Assembly (NCBI GenBank): GCA_022747635.1
Contig: JAKTNV010000009.1
Span: 632,501-696,500 of the forward strand
DNA: 64,000 nt
Direction: 5' to 3'
DNA from: Hetaerina americana
Taxonomy: Eukaryota; Arthropoda; Insecta; Odonata; Calopterygidae
The first letter of the stretch is position 1, and each line of letters begins with the position of its first letter. Below, piece by piece: positions 8,588 through 18,885 of the stretch. The notes beneath the pieces are model-generated. The model saw only the letters and a list, made by a program, of their open reading frames with translations. It was not told the DNA's origin and made no database searches. The translations under genes were made by a program, and so were the position numbers.

Positions 8588-9102
8588 TTCTACTTAAATG
8601 CATGCTCTTCCACTAACCGTATGTGTTTTGCTATAATAACCCATTCTTTCCGAATGACTTCATTCATGTTCTGTTCATCTGTTTTTAAGTTTCCCTTTCA
8701 ATCCCTCGTCCCTCTCCGCGGTGGAAAATTCCTGCTACCTGCGACGTTGGGTCCCATTCCCTGCCATTTAGAGACTCTTTGGGGGTAGAGTGTTTCGTGG
8801 TGCATTTTCATGTGGTAGTGATGTTTCAATTTCTTGCTTGTTGTGTCCTGGAATCCGTGTTGTAGGATGGCTTTCGTGCTGCATCATGAGGTGCAGTGTT
8901 TTAGTTGTTTTGCGGTATATGTGTTTGCATGAGTATTGGATGAAGGGATTTTTGCATGAGTGTGTGCGCTGCTGTGGGTATAATTTTCCGTGTTGTTTTT
9001 TTTTGCATGTGGTATTTTCCTTTTTACGGTTGGTGACCTAACACCCCCCGCCACACGCCCTTGCGGCGGCTTGCGGGTTATTATGTAGATGTAGATGTAG
9101 AA
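8588..9102 (+). mobile_element. LINE-F 3' UTR and tail T4
   Basis: This is the 3' UTR following the C-terminus above. It ends with GGTGACCTAACACCCCCCGC, the stem-loop, and GATGTA repeats at about 9085-9100. It pairs with 7626-8240 as an inverted repeat of about 600 bp. Confidence 0.85.
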
Positions 9103-9415
9103 GAGTCTGTTAAAGGCAGGGAATGCGACCCAACGTTGCAGGTAGCAGGAATTTCCCCCCGAGGAGAAGGACGAGGGACTGAAAGGGAGACTTAAAAACA
9201 GATGAACAGAACACGAATGATGTCATTCGGAAAGAATGGGTTATTATAGCAAAACACATAAGGTTAGTGGAAGAGCATGCATTTAAATACAACTAATTAT
9301 TTTTTAGACGCCGAGGGTGGCAAGTGGAATTTTTGCTATGTATAACCCTGCAGTTGCTATCCCGTATTGCCCGTGGGAAGAAGGAGTCCTTTAGTCGGCT
9401 AGTTCTGGCATTCAG
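9103..9415 (-). mobile_element. Third LINE-F 3' end fragment, - strand
   Basis: The reverse complement matches 8465-8780: the last codons (ARTSRLKDSFFPR) and the proximal 3' UTR. It lacks the distal UTR and hexamer tail. It directly abuts the GATGTA tail of the plus-strand copy. Confidence 0.82.
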
Positions 9416-9770
9416 TCAGCGAGTCAACGCATTCCAATTCGGTATTCCCAATGCAGTAGGCGTTCGGGTAGCAATTTCTCTTTTTCCAAAAATTTATGTT
9501 ACTAGTTATTTTTCAAAATTGTTCTTACTAATAACTACGGAGTCCTTGTCATTAACGTAAAGTAGGAATTAAATAAGTCCGATAGCACTTTCCTGGGGAA
9601 TACTCGAAGTAACTTCTACTGCACTCGAGCTAACTTCATCTATCACTACTCTTTTAACCCGACCATTCAAATAGTCCAACTAGTCCAATCCCGGACATTT
9701 TTATCGATGGCATATGCTTCCAGGTTAGCCAGTAGTTTACTAGACATGGGAATAGTTCAATAGATGAGAA
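9416..9770 (-). pseudogene. Decayed LINE reverse transcriptase fragment
   Basis: The minus strand translates, with stops, to KLLANLEAYAIDKNVRDW, then VVIDEVSSSAVEVTSSIPQE, then AIGLI and FLLYVNDKDS. These align with LINE-A motif B (KLLHKLKYYGINEKIINW, VTSGVPQGSVIGPLLFLIYIND). Key residues are mutated (PQES for PQGS). This is an old RT relic. Confidence 0.75.
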
Positions 9771-10132
9771 AAGGGAGAACGAGCATAGAGGACCAAATTT
9801 CTAATTTAAATATCAGATATTTACAGAGCAGAGTAGCACAGTAATTCTTCAACAAGGGAAGTTTATCAAAATATGCTACAGAGGGAGAGAGATACTTGTA
9901 TTTTTAATTAATAACCAAGCATTTGAATTCAAAATAAATTAGCCTATACAGCAAATAAGAGTAAAAGGTGTATAAGAATCACATCACTATGAAATCCATT
10001 TACGATATGTAATTATACATTTATTACACAATTTAAAGCTTCAATCGAAAGGTATTTCGTGACATATGAAAGCAGAGAAATTCTGCTCATTTAATTAAAT
10101 GTATCCTAGTGATTTTATTTACATTTTATTAC
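9771..10132. other. AT-rich stretch, nothing recognised
   Basis: AT-rich sequence with no convincing reading frame, inverted repeat or element end. Confidence 0.5.
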
Positions 10133-10384
10133 TTATGGAATGCTAAAAATATCAACAATGATTTTACCGATGTTGGCATTTTTTTCTAAATCGCGTAAGA
10201 ACTCCTGTATGACTAACTTCGATGTAATTGGATGGATCACACCTGATGTAGCCACCTCAATCTCCGGGAGAGCCAAGGGGGGAGCACTTGGGCTTGCCCG
10301 ACGTGCCATGTACTCAAGGTCACCCTGCGCCCGAAGAATGAGAAAAGAATGGATTTGGGGCTCACGAACTCCTTTCCCCACCAC
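10133..10384 (-). CDS. Unassigned open frame, possible exon or relic
   Basis: A minus-strand frame of about 83 codons, open further upstream to a TGA near 10423. It has balanced composition (GDLEYMARRASPSAPP, then EIEVATSGVIHPITSKLVIQ) and stops at 10133. I do not recognise a family. It has no transposon motifs and no obvious splice donor. The opposite strand is also open over much of this span, so chance cannot be excluded. It could be a host exon or the remnant of an unrecognised element. Confidence 0.25.
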   Translation of the reverse strand: MVGKGVREPQIHSFLILRAQGDLEYMARRASPSAPPLALPEIEVATSGVIHPITSKLVIQEFLRDLEKNANIGKIIVDIFSIP

Positions 10385-10490
10385 CGATGAAGTGAAAGCG
10401 AAGCTGTCTTTTCAATTGGTTGCGCTCAATTCGATTTCGGTGCGCGCCATAATCGCGCATGTAAGTTCCCTGGGAAGTCTGAGAATTTAA

Positions 10491-11049
10491 CAGAATGCAA
10501 ATCTTCTTTTCCAGCCTAAGTTAAATCCATCCCCTAGTAATACGCATAATAATATATTTTGCCGTCGAGATCCCCCATTCGGTTCCGAACGCTGCATCGG
10601 GAAGGGGCCACTTGGACCAAGTTCGGAAACCTGGAGGATTGCTAAACATTGGCGAAATCAGCAGTGCTGATAAGAAGAATCCTTCCCTCCCGAGGTGTGC
10701 CCTGACCTCCTTTTTAGGAGTACTCGGCAGAACTCAGCGCCAGAAATGGTAGGAGAATCAAATCGACCCGGCAACCCGTGCCTCTCCGTGCATGTTCGTT
10801 CCTTTCCCCGAGGCCGAGAGGTAAATGACCATATCCAATACGGCGTAATGACTGAATTAATAGATGATAAGTATGGCAGCGTTACCGAAGGGTTCCCAAG
10901 ACTCTGGGTCAACAACTTACGAGCTTGGAAGAAAGATTTCCATTGCGTGACTACTCCCCGCCCGTCTTCCCTTCACTTCTGCTATGGAGCTTAAAACAAT
11001 ATTCGCTCTCAGATTTCTGATTAGGGCAATGAAAGACTTATAGCAATCT
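10491..11049. other. No gene recognised
   Basis: Moderate GC, with short open frames on both strands around 10658-10994. None shows a known motif. It may contain the 5' UTR of LINE-C at its right end. Confidence 0.4.
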
Positions 11050-11050
11050 G

Positions 11051-11429
11051 ATGGGACGTAACATCGCTAATCTTTGTCCCTCATACACGACTGAATTCCC
11101 CGCTAATGACCTTGAGTCATCACATTTTACCCAACTACCCACAAAATACCGGTTCGGATTTTCCCAAACCTTTTCGCCCCTAGACCCTTTTGCACCAGAA
11201 TTCTTCCCTAAAAGCCACCACAGATCCCTAAATCCTCTGGCAACGGAATTCGTCTCTTTCCAACTTGAAAGTAAAAATACATCTCGACGTATTTCCTCTT
11301 CAACCATTGATCTACGTGAACGATACGTGCCTCCAAGTAAATTCCTTAACAATCAATTAACCTTAAGAGACATTTTTAGATCTCACCCTCGTTCTTTTCA
11401 AATAATTAATCTCAACGTCCAAAGTCCAA
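11051..11429 (+). pseudogene. LINE-C N-terminal region to start of endonuclease
   Basis: An open frame with no recognised domain for its first ~110 codons (DLRERYVPPSKFLNN, LRDIFRSHPRSFQIIN). It reaches LNVQS, the first strand of an endonuclease domain. At about 11430 it enters inserted LINE-A sequence. The endonuclease resumes after 11807 with SLCTHLDELCQLLPDNDVH. Confidence 0.7.
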
Positions 11430-11807
11430 AGCACGGATTTAGGAAAAGCAGATCTTGCGAAACACTTAGTAGTCATAGATGGGTTGTGCTCAACGGAGAG
11501 AGATGTTACTTCGGGCGTCCCCCAGGGAAGTGTAATAGGGCCTCTTCTGTTCTTAATATACATAAATGACTTAAGCACACACGTTAGTAGCATTCTAAGG
11601 TTATTTGCTGACGACACGGTGATATACAGGGAAATAAGGAGCCAACTAGATCGCGAGCTACTCTCTAGAGACTTAGACAATATCTCGGAATGGTGCAATT
11701 AATGGGGATTAACACTTAATATAGATAAATGCGCAGTGTTGAAATTTTGGAATAAAGGAAGCGAGGAACAGGATATAAACTACAAAATAGAGGGTTCAGT
11801 ATTGACT
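11430..11807 (+). mobile_element. LINE-A RT fragment inside LINE-C
   Basis: Matches LINE-A about 2330-2364 joined to about 2557-2897, an internal deletion of roughly 190 bp. It covers RT motifs B and C (VTSGVPQGSVIGPL, LFADDTVIY). It has neither the LINE 3' UTR nor the hexamer tail, so ordinary target-primed insertion does not explain it. Small shared words at the left edge (AAAGTCCAAAG) suggest microhomology-mediated joining. Confidence 0.85.
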
Positions 11808-12841
11808 CCGAAGTGAAGTCTCTCTGCACACCTTGACGAATTGTGCCAACTTCTACCTGACAACGACGTTCATGCAATTTTCATCGCTGAGACTTGGCTT
11901 AAGCCTCATATGTCTACCACGTCAACCGACATCCCTGGCTACAACTTCTATCGACATGATCGTATCGGCAAGGGTGGTGGAGGCGTAGGTGTCTACGTGA
12001 GAAAAGATCTCTCATTCAAAATTATATCAAAAAGTTCTTCCATTTACTGCAAAAGACTCGAGTTTGCATTCTTAGAGATAACCTTCAACCTACAAAAAAT
12101 TCTTTTAGGCATAGTTTCCCGCCCACCCAAGGTAGGTTATTTTTCCGACTTGGAAGAAGCATTATCTTCCCTCATTCCGAACTATGACCATGTTATTATT
12201 ACCGGTGACGTCAATGCCAACTTTCTTTCCTCAACTCACGACTCTGAAACAATTACTAACTCTATGTCATACCTCGGTCTTAGCATACTTCCCCTAGAAC
12301 CTACCCATCATACATCTTCATCAGCCACTTGGCTTGATGCAATAATGCCCCCCTGCCACACACCTTTTTGGTGGCTTGCAGGGTATTGATGTAGATGTAG
12401 ACGAATAATTACAGCCAACCCCGACAAAATCACAACATATGGGCAACTTTCTGCCCCAGGAATATCCATACATGATGTATTATTTTTACCATACTCAGTT
12501 AGATTTCCTAAATTTAAGCAGAAATTCATTCTTACTCGTGATTTCAAGTCCATAGATGACAAAGACCTAGTATCGGATGCGGCTACCATTCCATGGCAGT
12601 CTATAGAATTCATCGACGACATAGATAAAAAAGTAGAACTATTGAATACGTTCTTAAATGATCTAGGAGACAAACATGCACTGTTTAGAAAAATCCGACT
12701 ATCCAAACCACGCTCCCCTTGGATAATAGATGAAATAAAATACTTGATGCGTAGGCGTGACGCAGTCTATAGCCTGTTTAAAAAACATAAAAACGAAAAT
12801 GTATTCAATATCTACAAAAAACTGCGCAACAAAACTAAATA
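11808..12841 (+). pseudogene. LINE-C endonuclease and linker, interrupted
   Basis: From 11841: LPDNDVHAIFIAETWLKP (catalytic E), YNFYRHDRIGKGGGGVGVYV, VIITGDVNANF (GDxN motif) and SATWLDAI. The 57-bp tail insert follows at 12347-12403, then TANPDKITTYGQLSAPGIS and linker sequence (LSKPRSPWIIDEIKYLMRRR) to a stop at 12839-12841. The terminal SDH-type motif appears replaced (GISIHD at about 12465). Without the insert the frame reads D-A-I-I-T-A-N-P-D continuously. Confidence 0.82.
12347..12403 (+). mobile_element. 57-bp LINE tail insertion (T5) with AATAAT target duplication
   Basis: The insert is only the terminal stem-loop (CCTGCCACACACC, GGTGGCTTGCAGGG) and the GATGTA tail of the LINE-A/F type. 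Identical hexamers AATAAT flank it at 12341-12346 and 12404-12409. Removing the insert and one AATAAT restores the LINE-C reading frame. This is an extremely 5'-truncated target-primed insertion. Confidence 0.9.
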
Positions 12842-14665
12842 AATCATTAGAAATTCCAAAATCAGATATGCCTTCCAAATATCTAAAGAGCCCCCGTCAC
12901 ATATTTGGAAAAGCTTGAAGTACCTTGGTGTCGGAAAAACTAAAAATCAACACTCCCTACCTGCTGACATTTCTCCAGACGACCTAAACCGTTTATTCAC
13001 AACCCCACCGACGGAAATCGACTTTAATGCAAAAAATGAATACTTATACAGTTTGTATAATTCTGAACCAACTCCAGTTTCTGCTGGAAGCTCATTCAAA
13101 ATTTCTCCCGTCACACAAATGGAAGTCCTCCAGGCCCTCAAAAAAATCAAGTCCTCCTCAGATGGAGCTGACGGAATTTCAGCTATTCTCAAACAAAAGC
13201 TACTTCCCATTGTACTTCCTGTTTTAATTCATATCTTTAATTGGTCTATTCTAACTGGAACATATCCCTTACTCTGGAAACGTGCCCTCGTCCGTCCCAT
13301 CCCCAAAAAATCCACACACACTAACATTGCTGAATACAGACCAATCAGCATTTTGCCTCCTGTATCAAAAGCATTCGAGAGACTCATTCACAAACAAATT
13401 CCAAAGTTTCTCAATGAAAATAAAGTTATTTTCTTGATCCTCTACAATCAGGCTTTCGGTCCTCTCACAGCACAGCTACCGCTCTCCTTAAAATAACAGA
13501 TGACATCCGACTATCCATGGATCGCAAAAAGGTGACAACAATGACTCTCCTAGACTTTACCAAAGCCTTCGACTCTATTGACAAAGATCTTCTCTTAGCA
13601 AAACTTCAAAACCTGAGTTTTTCTTCCTAGTCTTCACTGTGGATTCGCTCATACCTAAGTGACCGATTCCAAAGAGCCATTACACCTAATTCATCCTCTA
13701 ACTGGCTTCAAATACACAGGGGTGTTCCACAAGGATCCATTCTTGAACCCTTGCTTTTTTCCCTGCATATAAACGATATTAGTAAAGGCATTTGAAATTG
13801 AAATCATCACCTTTACGCCGATGATTTACAAATATATCACCATTCCCGCCTTCAAGACCTACCTACAATTATAAACGAAATTAATTCAGATCTAGCTGCT
13901 TTGTCACTATGGGGAATAAAAAATGTATTGAAAATAAACCCAATCAAAAGTCAGTCCATTATAATCGGATATCATAAACTACATTCTAAAATAAGTATTG
14001 ATAAACTACCACCACTAAAATTGCAAGGATCTATCATACCATACCTAAGGACAGTAAATAATTTAGGCTTAACCATAAATGAAACATTATCTTGGACTGA
14101 TCATGCAATTGCTATCTGCAGAAAAATTAACTCATCCCTGCATTCACTGAAAAGGTTAAAGCACATTGCTCCCCCCTCCTTAAAGATGCTTCTTGTGTCC
14201 TCTCTTCTTATTACCCACTTTGATTACTGTGATGTAGTATATCAAGACCTTTCAGGTGAACTGAAAATCAAACTCCAGAGGACCCATAATACCTGTGTGC
14301 GGATCATATGTGATCTTAGGAAATACGATCATATTTCTGACTCATTTAATAGAATATCCTGGTTAAAGCTAGAAGGCCGCAGGCATTTACATATTCTTTC
14401 ACTTCTCTACGGAATACTTTCAAACCACACACCTAAATATCTGTATAAAAATTTCCTCTTCATCGGCTCAATCCACAACAGAAATACTAGGGGTAATAAT
14501 AAACTTCTTGTTCCACACCATCGCACGGAAATCTATCACAAATCTTTTCATGTTACAGCATGCCGTCTGTGGACCTCTCTGCCAGATGGCCTAAGAAACT
14601 CTTCATCAACAACAACTTTTAGGAGATCACTTCACAAGTTCATTTTCCTCAGGTACTTAACTTAA
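12842..14665 (+). pseudogene. LINE-C reverse transcriptase with several breaks
   Basis: Pieces in order: ADISPDDLNRLFTTPPTE, LKKIKSSSDGADGIS, KRALVRPIPKKSTHTN, EYRPISILPPVSKAFE, TLLDFTKAFDSIDKDLL (motif A, about 13545), GVPQGSILEPLLFSLHIND (motif B, about 13720) and HLYADDLQIY (motif C, about 13815). The intact C-terminal frame follows at 13901-14665. Frame breaks or stops occur near 12840, 13490, 13630 and 13795. Motif B has GSILEP where GSILGP is usual. The C-terminus is near-identical in style to 55665-56164. Confidence 0.87.
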
Positions 14666-15300
14666 CCAGTATGCCCTCCGTCATTCCACTCAGCTGTTAT
14701 ACAGATCACTGTGCCTACTTTTTTTTCCCTGCTTATTTGTTTTATCATCTCAAGCGGTAGGAGTTTGCATCATTATTTTTAGAAATATTACGCTTCTCAT
14801 TACTCCGCATGTGTTGTCAATGTATTTAATTTCTCCATTTCAATTTCAGTAACTTAATAATATGTATACAATGCAAAAATGATTGTCAAAATGTAAATGT
14901 ATCTTTCCTCTAATTAATAGGGTTTTCGCTGGGTTTTCACACCCCCCTTCTCTTCGTGGGTGTTTTTCCTGCGAGGGTATTTACTAGTTGAGCAATGCCA
15001 CGCTCTCCCTAGCTTTTCCCACAAACCTCATTCATTGCTTAAACTTTCCTCATTTTATTGTTCTCTATCTTCACTGTCATTTAATTTGAGTATGCGGAGG
15101 TGTATTCTTAATTTATATATCTATGTATGTAAGGGTGTATATGTGCCTAATTATGTATGTATGTATGTTTATGTGTGTATGTGTATATATGTATGTGTGT
15201 GTGGATATGTATGTATATGTGTAGATATGTGCATGCATATATGTATGTATATGTACATATGAATTGATGTCTGTCTATATGTATTTAGGTGTACATATGA
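14666..15300 (+). repeat. LINE-C 3' UTR and TATG-rich end
   Basis: A non-coding 3' UTR shared, with small differences, with 56165-56822. The last ~180 bp is imperfect TATG/TGTA repeats, which differ in length between the two copies. This suggests the terminal microsatellite of this family. Confidence 0.75.
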
Positions 15301-15378
15301 ATGTAACTATAAGTTTAAAGCCTAATATAATATGTATACTATGATGGGTTAAATGGAAGAAGGGACCATTTTATATAG

Positions 15379-15493
15379 TGAAAAGAGAAACTTTGTAATT
15401 CCACATAGATTTATTAGACGGACGACCTAGATCTAATAATAATGTGACCTAGATCTAATAAATCTACGTGGAATTACAAAGTTTCTCTTTTCA
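15379..15493. repeat. 40-bp-arm inverted repeat
   Basis: The left arm (15379-15418) and right arm (15454-15493) are reverse complements with one mismatch. The 35-bp spacer plus the start of the right arm carries a direct repeat of GACCTAGATCTAATA (15424 and 15447). The right arm contains GTGGAATTACAAAG, the word also seen in the terminal repeats at 413 and 34209. It is possibly a solo pair of Penelope-type ends or a foldback. Confidence 0.8.
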
Positions 15494-15540
15494 TTATGTT
15501 AAGTCGATTCCATGAAGTCACGCCCGAGACAACGAATTAT

Positions 15541-16182
15541 AAGGGACCATTTGGTCTCAATTTCGCCCAAATAAAGACCTCTATCTATCTATCTATGTGT
15601 GGGAGAAAATACCATCCTTTCAGTAAAGAAGAAACGCTGATGAATGATGTTTTGGCCGGCGATAGAGCAATAAATCTCCGGAATTAAATTGTTTGGGAAA
15701 ATAAAAATAGAAGTCTTCATGTATTCATTCATGTTTTTAAACTCCAAATAAATCATCCACCGACCCGACCCTGAAAATTAAACAATGAAATTAACGCCAA
15801 AATGGCCTCTCTTCGAAACATTTTCAGCCTGCGGGACTCATATCATTTCCCCCTCACTGCTATTGAGAGTGAATTATGATGAAATCAAATTATAAGCTAA
15901 TTTAAAATGCGATATATTAGTCAATAAGACTGTGTGTACTCAAATAACGATGACAGTTCGTTTGACGGAATCTTCCGCAGATTTGCACCGGAATGCAGGG
16001 ATTTCGCGGTGGAAATATCATTTGCCTCAAACGAGACTCAAACCCGGATTCGTTGTTGTCAAGCTGAATTCTCTACAGCAATGAGATAACTTATAGTCAT
16101 AAAGTTACGTGAGAGTGGAAAAAATCAACAGTTGGCGATGATGAATTCAAATTATTGTTTTATTATGATAATAAAATATTAT
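15541..16182. other. No gene recognised
   Basis: AT-rich. It holds a short open frame continuing from the repeat at 15496, but no motif. Nothing else is supported. Confidence 0.4.
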
Positions 16183-16559
16183 GACGTGGAAACTAAAGCT
16201 CAATCATTCCAATGGAAGAGAACATTTTGTACCACCGATAAACGTTGCTTCAGTCTAAGGTACCTTCTCCATATGCCACAGTTAACATCCGGAATGCGTC
16301 CGCGCACATAATTTCGTTTTTCACACAAAATTTCGACAGGTTCTTTGATCAATTTTTAGGAACAGTAAAAAATCGAAGACAAGCCAAAACACGTCCAAGC
16401 AAAACAGCCGTCAACAATTAACTGAAAATTCAAACTAGCCGAACTTTTCGGCATAAGTGAGATACAAGTACCAACATAACGCCACAAAAAAATCGAAAAC
16501 CAAATTAACGGAACCCACCGAAATTCAAAATCCGCGATACTTTTTGAACAGACCTCGTA
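16183..16559 (-). mobile_element. Rearranged mariner fragment, same family as 26843-27954
   Basis: Bases about 16230-16559 are, on the minus strand, the 5' terminal repeat and 5' UTR of the mariner found at 26843. Shared words include GTATCGCG at the terminal repeat and a near-identical run before the start codon. Bases 16187-16222 are a plus-strand piece of its transposase (GETKAxSFQWK region). The two halves are in opposite orientation, so this is an inverted deletion derivative. Confidence 0.8.
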
Positions 16560-16935
16560 CCCACACAGGCACTTTTCCGGATGCTCTCGAGCGATTTAGA
16601 CCAGATATTGGAGTGATGTATGGAATATGGTTAACAGCAGATTTGAAATGTGTTGCACTATGCTTTTCGAATGGAACAAAAAGATGAAAAAGGTGTAAAT
16701 TTTGAAATGGATGGGATTTAGTTAAACAGTCGAGAAAAGGTCAACTACTCAGGCGCTAGTCATTTATTGGGTTCACCAATCGAAAGAATATGCGAGTCAA
16801 ACTCAAAAAAGCTAGCATTGGTGAGACTGGTTAAAGGAAAAAGCAATGAAAAGGTAAGAAAGGTGTTTGTGTATTTTAGCATATATGTTTTCAAATGCAC
16901 GCCTGGATTAATATTTGTGTATGCATGGCTAGTGT
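16560..16935. other. No gene recognised
   Basis: AT-rich. No element motif or open frame I can defend. Confidence 0.4.
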
Positions 16936-17075
16936 CATGACAACCTGGCCGTACACCCTTGTGGTGACTTGAAGGGTATTTTGTAGTTGTCTAAGTGCAT
17001 CTACTTAATATCCCGCAAGCCACAACAAGGGCGTGTGGCGGGGGGCGTTAGATCCACAACTGTAATTAAGAAAAA
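16936..17075. repeat. Two LINE tails tail-to-tail (T6 +, T7 -)
   Basis: A degenerate plus-strand tail (CCGTACACCCTTGTGGTGAC... at 16950-16990) meets a minus-strand tail at about 16995. The minus tail has the reverse-complement stem-loop (GGGCGTGTGGCGGGGGG at 17029-17045). The hexamer tracts abut, suggesting that one LINE inserted in the tail of the other. Confidence 0.75.
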
Positions 17076-17783
17076 AACCGCATGCAAAACAAAATGTCGA
17101 TGAAAGATTTATTAAACGTCCCAAGCGTTTCGTAGTATCGCGGAAATTTAATAGCATGCCAAAAAATTCCCGTATATAGTATTATTCCCGTCTATAACGC
17201 CACTGACCACGCTATTTGTACTCGTCATCTCCCGAAACTGAGAGTTTCCTTACAAAGTCAGACTTTGCCCAATAAGCCTCGCATAATTACCGCGGGTATC
17301 CCCTCTGGTCCAAGGGACATCTCCCCCCTGCTCGCCCATTCATTCGGCTTATGCGCGCTCGTGTAATCATTACTCTCTGGAGAAGAGAGAAAATAAAACT
17401 GGCAGAGCACCATTAATTCCGAACTGGATGCAGAGTGCCATCCGGTTTGTGGATCCTCGAGGGACAGGTGTGAGCGGTGGCACCTTCGCGCCGGACTTAT
17501 TATCTCCCCTGCCGCCTCCTGCCCCCCCTGCCCCGCCCCGCACCCATTGCACGGACAGACACGTTGTTTCGCCGCCCCTTTTCGCGCCCCGGTGGGCGGG
17601 AACATTACCAAGTCATCTTTTCGAAGTATAAATTTCAATTCATGAGCACCGAAGCAATGCCCTTTGGTGCTCATTCACTTCGATATTACTTCGTGGGCTG
17701 AGTCGACTGCAAGCATTTCCTCTCTCTGCTGTATTTCTGACCTCTTGAAGACCCATTCTTTTGGCAGCACACAAACACACACG

Positions 17784-17784
<1 letters not shown>
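17076..17784. other. No gene recognised
   Basis: Contains a C-rich patch (17500-17545) with overlapping open frames on both strands and no known domain. Around 17100-17150 the minus strand has a GAAACG word and downstream sequence resembling Penelope tails, but no complete hammerhead core. Confidence 0.4.
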
Positions 17785-17867
<83 letters not shown>

Positions 17868-17905
17868 TATACACACGCACACACACACATATATATATAT
17901 ATATT
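17785..17905. repeat. (AT)n/(AC)n microsatellite
   Basis: About 70 bp of uninterrupted AT, followed by mixed ACAC and ATAT. Apparent proteins of alternating I and Y over this stretch are artefacts. Confidence 0.98.
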
Positions 17906-17950
17906 ATTATTATTAGGTAATCTACCGGTTAAGGTAGGTTTTTGGATGGA
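17905..17950 (+). repeat. Recurrent 45-bp motif
   Basis: TTAGGTAATCTACC then GGTTAAGGTAGGTTTT. The same block occurs inverted at 44186-44224. It probably marks the end of an unidentified repeat family. Confidence 0.55.
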
Positions 17951-17999
17951 CATACTATATAAAATATTGTTAAACCAAAAACAAAAGTTTGTAATTACT

Positions 18000-18885
18000 T
18001 TGAAACTTTTGCCAATCAATTAAACTCTTCACTCCCCGAGCTCAAAACCCGCTTAAGTCATGCCACCGTGGAAGAAACTTGGACAAAATTTGTCAATATT
18101 ATGCAAAAAGGCATCAAAGATTTCATACCTATAAAATACGTTAAAGCAAATCGCGACCCCAGGTGGTACAATAAAGACGTTAGAAAAGCCCATCGAAAGC
18201 AGAGAATGCTATACTCTAGTGTAAAGAGGGTGGGCGTCAACACATCATTTCCTGGGAATAAACAATTATGGGACAAGTATAGATCCTCTAAAATTGAAAC
18301 CAAAACACAATTACGTAGCGCCTTACTAAATTTTAAACCTAAAGTACTTTGCGAGTACTTGGACACTGACTCCAAAGCTTTCTGGTCATATGTTAGGGAA
18401 GTAAATGGGAGTAAACAAACCGTGGCTTGCTCAAGGGATTTTAGCAATATAATTCATACAGACAGTGAGGGTAAAGCTAACATCCTAAATTCATTCTTCA
18501 AAAGCGTTTTCACGAAAGATGTTGCCACCGCATATCTCAAAGAAACAATATATACTCAACCAAGGGAAAAAATAACAGCGGACCAACAAGGAATACTACA
18601 GTTGCTTAATGAGTTAAAACCCAACAAATCCCTGGGTCCCGAAAATATACCAGCTAGGGTGATAAAAAATTTAGCTCCAAACATTGCCCCGTACCTTGAA
18701 TTTATATTTAACAAATCCCTCACAGAGTGCAAAGTACCTAAAATTTGGAAAACCGCGCAAATAACGCCTATTTTTAAAAGTGGTGACAGGTAGGACCCCA
18801 GTAATTACAGACCTATATCTCTCACTTCTATCTGTTGTAAAATCTTAGAGCACATAATTGTCAGTTCAATAATGAGAATCCCCAG
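18000..18885 (+). pseudogene. LINE-G linker and RT N-terminus
   Basis: An open frame of about 241 codons to a TAG at 18791. It has VEETWTKFVNIMQKGIKDF, DPRWYNKDVRKAHRKQRM, AFWSYVREVNGSK, LGPENIPARVIKNL and ITPIFKSGDR, then after the stop SNYRPISLTSICCKILEHII. It is homologous to LINE-A 1490-2300 but a separate lineage. It ends at about 18885, where minus-strand RT sequence begins. Confidence 0.85.

Larger units (their letters stand above)
11050..15300 (+). mobile_element. LINE-C, long but interrupted non-LTR retrotransposon
   Basis: A plus-strand LINE of another family, with endonuclease, linker, RT and 3' UTR in order. It is interrupted by a LINE-A fragment (11430-11807) and by a 57-bp LINE tail (12347-12403). 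The 3' UTR (14666 to about 15110) is shared with the fragment at 56190-56700 and ends in variable TATG/TGTA-rich repeats. The left boundary is uncertain. RT motif style is CR1/Jockey-like, with YADD. Confidence 0.85.

Noticed and set aside
15110..15270. CRISPR-like short repeats in the TATG/TGTA region
   Set aside because: Simple-sequence LINE tail without unique spacers, in a eukaryotic context.
17105..17150. Hammerhead on the minus strand near GAAACGCTTGGGACG
   Set aside because: No CTGANGA segment lies upstream at a workable distance, although the downstream sequence resembles Penelope tails.
17640..18023. Open frames rich in alternating I and Y over AT repeats (also 49253-49687 and 60848-61156)
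   Set aside because: They are translations of (AT)n microsatellites, open on both strands, and have no coding meaning.
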